From Prevotella sp. UBA3294 (GTDB lineage: Bacteria; Bacteroidota; Bacteroidia; Bacteroidales; Bacteroidaceae): 6,257 nt of DNA. The notes under the pieces were generated by a model, which saw nothing but the letters and a program-made list of their open reading frames with translations, was not told where the DNA came from and did no database searches. The stretch lies in contig DETG01000120.1 of NCBI GenBank assembly GCA_002361535.1, positions 1 to 6,257 of the forward strand, given 5' to 3'. The first letter of the stretch is position 1; each line of letters opens with the position of its first letter. Positions 1 through 4,551 of the stretch are shown here, piece by piece. The position numbers and the translations under genes were made by a program.

Positions 1-24
1 CTTTGGGAGGGCAGGGGTGGGGTC
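1..24 (+). repeat. G-rich edge motif: possible half of an intergenic palindrome and G-quadruplex motif
   Basis: Four G-runs (5-7, 9-11, 14-17 and 19-22) with loops of 1-2 nt make a textbook G-quadruplex pattern on the plus strand. The first bases, CTTTGGGAGGG, look like the right half of a CCCTCCC-TTT-GGGAGGG palindrome cut by the window edge. Such G-rich palindromic intergenic repeats occur in Bacteroidota genomes. The other half and the copy number cannot be seen here. Confidence 0.4.
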
Positions 25-79
25 AGTAACTAAGTTCATTCCTCTTTGTCCTATATCTCAAAGGGATTTGTCTCATCTC

Positions 80-373
80 TCAGAAAAAACACAACCCCAA
101 CCGCCACAATGCCACTCTACCTTGACCGCCATCGACGAAACGTAACCTCTCCGCCTCGGATATTACGGATTCGAGGCATGTGATCAACAGTTCTTTGGTC
201 GTGATTCCTGCCAAAATGTCATTTGGTATCTGTAAGGCAGATAGTCTTTCTCCTGAGGATCTGAATGATTTCCATTTCACATCACCTTGCGTGAATGGGA
301 ACTCATACCCTTTCTGAGCTCCAATTGTTTCACATGTAAATATAAATAATATAAGGAAACCTATCTTATTCAT
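80..373 (-). CDS. Short secreted protein, probably C-terminally truncated
   Basis: This is a 97-residue protein with signal peptide MNKIGFLILFIFTCETIGAQ. Residues 21-68 (FPFTQGDVKWKSFRS, then LQIPNDILAGITTKELLITCL) match a pattern I recall from Bacteroidales secreted proteins: a P-G-x-x-x-W-K segment followed by QIP-x-x-x-L-x-x-(M/L)ST-x-x-L-x-x-TCL. Those proteins usually continue with YP-x-x-x-D-(I/F)-x-A-(F/Y)-N and more helices. Here the sequence after residue 68 (SVISEAERLRFVDGG to the final LCFF) does not fit, and the DNA changes character near 170. Neither other frame restores the expected residues, so this looks like a truncation or replacement rather than one frameshift. The ATG overlaps the upstream lipoprotein stop, so translation is probably coupled. 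Family membership is from memory and unverified; function is unknown. Confidence 0.6.
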   Translation of the reverse strand: MNKIGFLILFIFTCETIGAQKGYEFPFTQGDVKWKSFRSSGERLSALQIPNDILAGITTKELLITCLESVISEAERLRFVDGGQGRVALWRLGLCFF

Positions 374-744
374 CTTTCAAATTTATTTAAGTTAACATCA
401 AAATATATAAGATATATGCATACCCAGTTGTGGACATCAATAGTTGAGACATCCAATAGTTGCCCATCCTTATCATAATTCCCTCCTACATGGGAAGCAT
501 AAGTGTAATGGAAATTGTATACGGGCTGAGCTTTGTATGATCCTTGACATATCATTGCGATTTCACCCCTTTTCACCTTGTCTTGAAGCCAATCAGGAAT
601 GTCATTAACACTCTTTGGATGGTAGGGAACTTCTATGTTGTCAAGAAACACTTTGTAAGATTCATCATCTTCTTTATCTTCATGACACCCAACAAAAACC
701 ATAGCTAACAGTATTAAAATCGTGGAGGCCATAGTTAATATCAT
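370..744 (-). CDS. Small acidic surface lipoprotein, unrecognised family
   Basis: This is a 124-residue protein. The start at 744 was chosen because it directly precedes a lipoprotein signal: MILTMASTILILLAMVFVGC, lipobox FVGC. Alternative ATGs lie at 732 and, less likely, 861, which would put 39 extra residues before the signal. The signal lacks the usual Lys/Arg, so the start is uncertain. After the lipid Cys comes HEDKEDDE, an acid-rich stretch like known Bacteroidota surface-export signals. The mature domain includes IPDWLQDKVKRGEIAMICQG, VYNFHYTY and YDKDGQLLD, a style common among small Bacteroidales lipoproteins of unknown function. The tail after NWVCIYLI is very AT-rich and may be a readthrough extension. 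The stop overlaps the next start as ATGA (373-370), implying translational coupling. An inhibitor or immunity role for the upstream protease is possible by analogy with Bacteroides protease-inhibitor pairs, but nothing in the sequence proves it. Confidence 0.72.
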   Translation of the reverse strand: MILTMASTILILLAMVFVGCHEDKEDDESYKVFLDNIEVPYHPKSVNDIPDWLQDKVKRGEIAMICQGSYKAQPVYNFHYTYASHVGGNYDKDGQLLDVSTIDVHNWVCIYLIYFDVNLNKFER

Positions 745-755
745 TTTCGGACAGG

Positions 756-785
756 CGGATAAGCATAGTAAAGTATGCTTATCCG
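756..785. repeat. Perfect 12-bp inverted repeat just upstream of the lipoprotein start
   Basis: Arms CGGATAAGCATA and TATGCTTATCCG are exact reverse complements around the 6-nt loop GTAAAG. On the minus strand the hairpin ends 11 nt before the ATG at 744, with no T-run after it. In the mRNA it would occupy the ribosome landing region of the lipoprotein gene. It could be an mRNA-stabilising or translation-control hairpin, a protein-binding palindrome, or a dispersed palindromic repeat. Confidence 0.7.
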
Positions 786-879
786 TAATTAAATACTTTT
801 CTCCAACGCCGTTCTTTTTTGATTGTACTAATAAAACACAGACAAGGTCATAATCTTGCATGAAAGGAGGACTTATTTG

Positions 880-895
880 CCGATTCGGAAATCGG
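880..895. repeat. Small perfect hairpin after the propeller gene
   Basis: CCGATT and AATCGG form a 6-bp stem around CGGA. An A-run follows on the plus strand (896-901), so on the minus strand the T-run precedes the hairpin. It is therefore not a standard terminator for the propeller gene, and its role is unknown. Confidence 0.35.
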
Positions 896-944
896 AAAAA
901 ACTCCCAAGGGCCGGAACGGACAGGATGAATGGAAAAGCCGGAA

Positions 945-2090
945 TCACTTCACCACCACTTTCCTGCCGTTCTGGATATACACCCCATGTATTTGACAAG
1001 GAATCTGCATACCATTTACGTCATAGGTGTGTGTATTGTGATTATCATCCGTCTGAATGGTCTGTCTAATTCCTGATGGTATGCCGAGATTGGCCACATA
1101 GACATCATGCCGAGTGGAGAAGTACAGCTTCCTACCCTGTTGTACCATATCTAAAGCCCATCCTCCTTCCTCCCCTTCAATACCAGCCAATGTGGCATAG
1201 TCGAACCACTCTTCCCCATAGTTATCAGACTGCCTCAGTACTATGGTTCCCTGACTCATAAATATATAATACAGCATATCGCCGTTGTCACGGTCGAACA
1301 TGATTAGCCCACCCTGATGCTTGGGTGTGGTGGGCAGAGGATGTACTTGCCATGTGTCACCGTAGTCTGTGGAAACCCCCGTTGCGTACCAACTCCCGTA
1401 ACAGAGGGTGGAAGGATTCCGGGGGTGGAAATCTATATTATGAACAGCATCGTCAAAATTATCTGTACTGAAGTATGTCCAGTGGATTCCTCCGTCTCTA
1501 CTGACATACACCGTTCCTGTGAAGCCGTCAGACGAGCCACACATGTAACGTATTTGGCTGTCTTGCGGACTGTAGGCAATGAACGAGTCGCTGATGTCAG
1601 TAAGTTTTGTCCAGATTGCCCCCCCGTCTGTTGTCTCAAACAGTCCCTTGTCCGTGGAGCACATCCATTGCTCTTCATGACCAGGGCAAGCCGCAACCCC
1701 CCACACGCTAACTCCGTTCGTGCCTAAAATGCCTTCTCCAGTCACATCGTGAAATGTGGAACCACCGTCAGTTGATATCATCAGGCGGTCGTTGGCCTTC
1801 CCGGTGATGTACTCATTTTTGTCTTTTAGCAACACCATGCAGCCGTTTCCGTTGAACACCATCTTCTTGACGTATTCACCACCAAACTGCCAAGTCTCCC
1901 AGTTGCCCTGTGGTTCCAGCCGCAAGCTCATGATTCCTTGCGTCGTAGCTGCATAAAGCGTGTTGTCAACAACGGAAACGGATCCAGTAGGAAGACAGCC
2001 TGTCTGTGACAGGCTCAGGCTCTTGATGTCTTGTGCCAATATAGGAGCTGCGCAGATCAAAACAAATAAAAGGAGGTATGGTTTTCTCAT
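945..2090 (-). CDS. Secreted Asp-box (BNR/sortilin-like) beta-propeller protein
   Basis: This is a 381-residue protein. Start was set at the ATG at 2090, which gives a clean signal peptide MRKPYLLLFVLICAAPILAQ; an upstream extension to 2117 would bury it. The mature part has at least five Asp-box-like motifs (S/T-x-D-x-G-x-x-W/F): STDGGSTF near residue 106, TTDGGAIW near 153, SRDGGIHW near 197, STDYGDTW near 240 and SDNYGEEW near 288. This is the signature of sialidase/sortilin-type propellers. I see no sialidase RIP motif or arginine triad, so a binding or scaffold role is more likely than glycosidase activity. The C-terminus (YDVNGMQIP, then GVYIQNGRKVVVK) resembles the last strands of a type IX sorting tail. 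It follows the protease stop by 33 nt with no visible promoter or terminator, so co-transcription is likely. Confidence 0.85.
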   Translation of the reverse strand: MRKPYLLLFVLICAAPILAQDIKSLSLSQTGCLPTGSVSVVDNTLYAATTQGIMSLRLEPQGNWETWQFGGEYVKKMVFNGNGCMVLLKDKNEYITGKANDRLMISTDGGSTFHDVTGEGILGTNGVSVWGVAACPGHEEQWMCSTDKGLFETTDGGAIWTKLTDISDSFIAYSPQDSQIRYMCGSSDGFTGTVYVSRDGGIHWTYFSTDNFDDAVHNIDFHPRNPSTLCYGSWYATGVSTDYGDTWQVHPLPTTPKHQGGLIMFDRDNGDMLYYIFMSQGTIVLRQSDNYGEEWFDYATLAGIEGEEGGWALDMVQQGRKLYFSTRHDVYVANLGIPSGIRQTIQTDDNHNTHTYDVNGMQIPCQIHGVYIQNGRKVVVK

Positions 2091-2123
2091 GATAATTATG
2101 TTTTTGACAGAGTACAATAGTTG

Positions 2124-3914
2124 TTATTTAATTTTTCTCACGATATTCCCTGCTTCGGTTTGAATAACAAGGATGATCATGTCGTTTGAGTATATTGGTA
2201 ACTTGATGACGTTTCCGATAGTATTTTGTACTGTTTTCCTGTCTATGATAACACTATTCTGTCCGAATATGGTGTATCCGTTTACGGGTACTTCAGAACG
2301 TATGCTTACCATACGACCTGTTTTCTCTATAGAGATAAGGTCTGTTCTTGGTGTGCTCATGGAAGTTGTCTCTCCGTTATCAGGATCAGACACCGCTAAA
2401 ACGGCACTCTCCGCATCAATCAGTCCATAGCCATAATCTTGATCCCATGTGCCATATTCTTTCAGATATACAAAGGGTTCCCTGATTTTCCGTGCTGTAC
2501 TACAGATAACCTCAGCAACCTGTTGTTGAGAAAGTGTTGGATTCCTGCTTAAAAGTAAGGCGGCAACTCCAGAAACATGAGGACATGCCATGGACGTTCC
2601 GTCTTTATATCCCTGTGTGTTGTTTGGTAAAGTTGACAAAATGTCTGATCCTGGAGCCACGACATCAAGACCCGTCCCATGATTAGAAAAATACGACAAT
2701 GATCCACTGCTCGTAATAGAACCTACTGTAATGATGTCAGGTCGGCTACTGCCAGGATATGAAACCTGGTCTTTAGACTGGTTACCCGCAGCAAATACAA
2801 TAACACATCCTTTTCCACCTCTTCCATATATTAAGGCAGAATCGATGGCTTCAACAACTGCGGGGTGCTGATTATTCAAATGCCAGGAACAGGAAATGAT
2901 ATCAATACCATTTTTCCATGCCCAACTGAAGCCGTCGGCAATCTTCATACCACTGTTTTCTTTCTTCGTATCAAAATTCTTACAGATAGGAATGAGGGTG
3001 GCTTCTGTGGCAACTCCCGCTATTTGATAGTCGTTGTTTGCCGTGGCGGCGGCAATTCCAGCACAGTGTGTTCCATGCTCATTGTAAAGTAGGGCTTGAG
3101 CAGTTCCTGTTTCACAATCATAGCATTTGCTATCCATGTTTGCAATCAGGTCATGATGGGAAGAGTCAATGCCTGTGTCAAAAATCCCAATCCGGACATT
3201 TTTCCCTGTTGCATATTCCCATGCTCCGAAAAGGTTAATATCATATCCACTGTCTTCGTTTTTGAAAATTCCCCATTGCTTTGACACATCTGGGTCATTG
3301 GGACAATAAGGATCAAGTGTTGAAACTACCCCTTCTGTGCTTATTTGAGAGGAAAGATCGGGTAAAGACTCTGAAAACAGTCCTGTCTCATATAATGTAT
3401 TGGCGACCAGTAGTGGTGACATGCGGGTTTCTGGAGTAATTGATAGTGTGTACCAATTCTGCAGGTACTTGTCTTGACCGACAATATTCAGATGATATCG
3501 GGCGGCCATTTCTTTCAGCGTGCCTATATCGTTCAGTTCCTTCAGTCTGATATTGATGTAGTTTGTGGCAATCAAATCTGCACCGTCCTCCGACATAAAA
3601 CAGGGCAAGATATTAATCTGGCTGTCATCCATATATGTTTCCTGCGCCCTCTCATACAAATCATCCTGATCATCTAATTCATTTGTGGATACTTTGTTTA
3701 GGATTGTGTAGTAGTTGTCTTCTATGACATCTAGGGTTTCCGTCGACTCAAGATCTGGGCTTTGGTTATATGTTATAGGAATCAGGATAACTACTTGATT
3801 TTTCTTAACAGCTAATGGAACCTTCTTACCGCTACAATAGTAGAAGAAGTCGTCAGCATTTATATTCTGGCAGAAAAATAACAAAAGAAAAAAGATCAGA
3901 TGACTTTGTTTCAT
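2124..3914 (-). CDS. Secreted S8 (subtilisin-like) serine peptidase with propeptide and C-terminal sorting-like tail
   Basis: This 596-residue protein starts at the ATG at 3914. A longer frame exists only by using a TTG at 3932. MKQSHLIFFLLLFFCQNINA is a signal peptide. Residues about 21-195 are an N-terminal propeptide typical of Bacteroidales S8 enzymes. The catalytic domain begins near PNDPDVSKQWGIF. The triad is intact: Asp246 in IGIFDTGID, His280 in NEHGTHCAG and Ser441 in GTSMACPHVSG, with oxyanion-hole Asn378 in FAAGNQ. A CxxC pair (264 and 267) precedes the catalytic His and may form a disulfide. Residues about 525-596 (ISIEKTGR to the final IVRKIK) look like a type A type IX sorting tail, although the match is loose. 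The enzyme should act on extracellular or surface proteins after propeptide removal; the substrate is not visible. It lies 70 nt after the DUF3244 gene and 33 nt before the propeller gene. Confidence 0.93.
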   Translation of the reverse strand: MKQSHLIFFLLLFFCQNINADDFFYYCSGKKVPLAVKKNQVVILIPITYNQSPDLESTETLDVIEDNYYTILNKVSTNELDDQDDLYERAQETYMDDSQINILPCFMSEDGADLIATNYINIRLKELNDIGTLKEMAARYHLNIVGQDKYLQNWYTLSITPETRMSPLLVANTLYETGLFSESLPDLSSQISTEGVVSTLDPYCPNDPDVSKQWGIFKNEDSGYDINLFGAWEYATGKNVRIGIFDTGIDSSHHDLIANMDSKCYDCETGTAQALLYNEHGTHCAGIAAATANNDYQIAGVATEATLIPICKNFDTKKENSGMKIADGFSWAWKNGIDIISCSWHLNNQHPAVVEAIDSALIYGRGGKGCVIVFAAGNQSKDQVSYPGSSRPDIITVGSITSSGSLSYFSNHGTGLDVVAPGSDILSTLPNNTQGYKDGTSMACPHVSGVAALLLSRNPTLSQQQVAEVICSTARKIREPFVYLKEYGTWDQDYGYGLIDAESAVLAVSDPDNGETTSMSTPRTDLISIEKTGRMVSIRSEVPVNGYTIFGQNSVIIDRKTVQNTIGNVIKLPIYSNDMIILVIQTEAGNIVRKIK

Positions 3915-3984
3915 CGGTTTTGTTTTTATCAAAAATTTTAATTGAGATTAATAGCGGTTCCTCCTTCATTAGCCCCTGATTGTT

Positions 3985-4395
3985 TTACAGATGAATCCAC
4001 CCGTAGAAATACCAGTATCCTTCGATGAGCCGGATCTGGTAGTCACCAGAGAGGGTAGAAGGCAGAGTGACGGAGGGTGTGTAGGCGGCAACAAAGGTGG
4101 TATATACCACGGAGCCGCTGCCGTCAAGAATCTCCAATGTCACATCGAACGGCACATATTGCATTAACAAGGTGTGCCCATCGATAAAGACATGAGGGGG
4201 CTGCATGGGGGCACGGGATTCTTCGCCATTCCCCTGAGTCGGGTCAACGCCTTTTACATTCAATGTAACTTGCTCGATGCCATCACAGTTCTTTGCAGAA
4301 GCAAAAACTTCTCCCACAACAATAAACAAGAGGATGAGAACACCCTTAAGAAGGTACTTGACCTTAAATTCGTTTTTCTGTTTCATAGGTTTCAT
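3985..4395 (-). CDS. DUF3244 domain exported protein
   Basis: This is a 136-residue protein with a signal peptide: basic start (MKPMKQKNEFKVKYLLKG), hydrophobic core VLILLFIVVGEVF, probable cleavage after ASA near residue 34. The mature part from about residue 60 has the DUF3244 pattern: RAPMQPPHVFIDGHTL, then a VTLEILDGSGSVVYTT strand pair, LPSTLSGDYQIRLIEG, and an aromatic end YWYFYGWIHL. The family has no established function; its fold pattern resembles the Ig-like sorting tails of secreted Bacteroidota proteins. ATG at 4395 was chosen as the first ATG after the promoter. A second ATG at 4386 is possible and has the same sequence context as the protease start downstream. It is first in the operon, 70 nt before the S8 protease, so joint expression is likely. 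A chaperone, ligand or cofactor role for the protease is inference. Confidence 0.85.
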   Translation of the reverse strand: MKPMKQKNEFKVKYLLKGVLILLFIVVGEVFASAKNCDGIEQVTLNVKGVDPTQGNGEESRAPMQPPHVFIDGHTLLMQYVPFDVTLEILDGSGSVVYTTFVAAYTPSVTLPSTLSGDYQIRLIEGYWYFYGWIHL

Positions 4396-4417
4396 GTTTA
4401 TATGTATATTACCGGGG

Positions 4418-4453
4418 CAAAGATAAAAGAATATGTGTAAATAGAGACGCAAA
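4418..4453 (-). promoter_or_regulatory. Bacteroidota-type promoter for the DUF3244-protease operon
   Basis: The minus strand carries TATCTTTG at 4425-4418, an exact match to the Bacteroidota -7 consensus TAnnTTTG. A TTTG at 4453-4450 could serve as the -33 element, but the 24-nt gap is longer than the usual 19-21, suggesting a weak core promoter that needs an activator. Predicted transcription start is about 4413, giving a short leader to the ATG at 4395. Confidence 0.6.
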
Positions 4454-4481
4454 AAATGAGGTAATATTTCACCTCATTTTT
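4452..4481 (-). terminator. Intrinsic terminator of the TPR regulator gene
   Basis: Two perfect 11-bp arms (AAAAATGAGGT and ACCTCATTTTT on the plus strand) flank an 8-nt loop. Read on the minus strand, the hairpin ends in a run of six T (4456-4451). It lies about 70 nt after the regulator stop codon. The A/T-flanked arms make it potentially bidirectional. It overlaps one copy of the 18-bp repeat and ends about 25 nt before the -7 box of the next gene, so termination and initiation are packed together. Confidence 0.72.
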
Positions 4482-4485
4482 CACC
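4468..4485 (-). repeat. Proximal copy of 18-bp repeat, candidate operator
   Basis: The minus strand reads GGTGAAAAATGAGGTGAA, differing from the distal copy by one base. It lies immediately upstream of the weak -33 element, a usual position for an activator site. It also supplies the first arm of the terminator hairpin at 4452-4481, so part of its conservation could reflect hairpin function rather than protein binding. Confidence 0.5.
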
Positions 4486-4525
4486 AGAGCCTCTAAAATG
4501 CCGTGTTTAAGGGGGTTCTGTAAGA

Positions 4526-4543
4526 TTCACCTGATTTTTCACC
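4526..4543 (-). repeat. Distal copy of 18-bp repeat, candidate operator
   Basis: The minus strand reads GGTGAAAAATCAGGTGAA, matching the copy at 4468-4485 at 17 of 18 positions. Each copy contains two GGTGAA half-sites whose first bases are 12 nt apart. The spacing between copies is 58 bp. It lies just after the regulator stop codon, upstream of the DUF3244 promoter. A role as a binding site for the regulator's HTH is inferred from position and repetition only. Confidence 0.55.
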
Positions 4544-4551
4544 GCTTGGAT

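Noticed and set aside
378..385. TAAATTTG on the minus strand, matching the -7 box, just before the 97-residue gene.
   Set aside because: It lies four bases before the ATG with no -33 element at the right distance, inside AT-rich DNA; a chance match is more likely.
896..915. CCCTTGGGAG followed by TTTTTT on the minus strand as a terminator for the propeller gene.
   Set aside because: The stem would be three pairs with a 2-nt loop, which cannot form.
748..925. The 8-mer CGGACAGG occurs at 748-755 and 918-925, flanking the gap before the lipoprotein.
   Set aside because: It is too short and lacks extended flanking similarity to call an insertion duplication or attachment site.
745..999. N-terminal extension of the small lipoprotein frame back to 999 or 861.
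   Set aside because: 999 is a TTG overlapping the propeller gene; the extension would bury the lipoprotein signal and runs through the palindrome. ATG 744 is more sensible.
1317..1727. A 136-codon plus-strand frame and an 87-codon minus frame inside the propeller gene.
   Set aside because: Both are out-of-frame shadows of a gene with clear repeated Asp-box motifs and a signal peptide.
3853..3969. A 38-codon frame beginning ATGAAGGAGG on the minus strand, containing a perfect AAGGAGG, overlapping the protease start.
   Set aside because: The composition is unremarkable, there is no coding-type pattern, it overlaps the protease signal peptide in another frame, and the AAGGAGG lies inside this frame, 43 nt from the protease ATG, too far to serve it.
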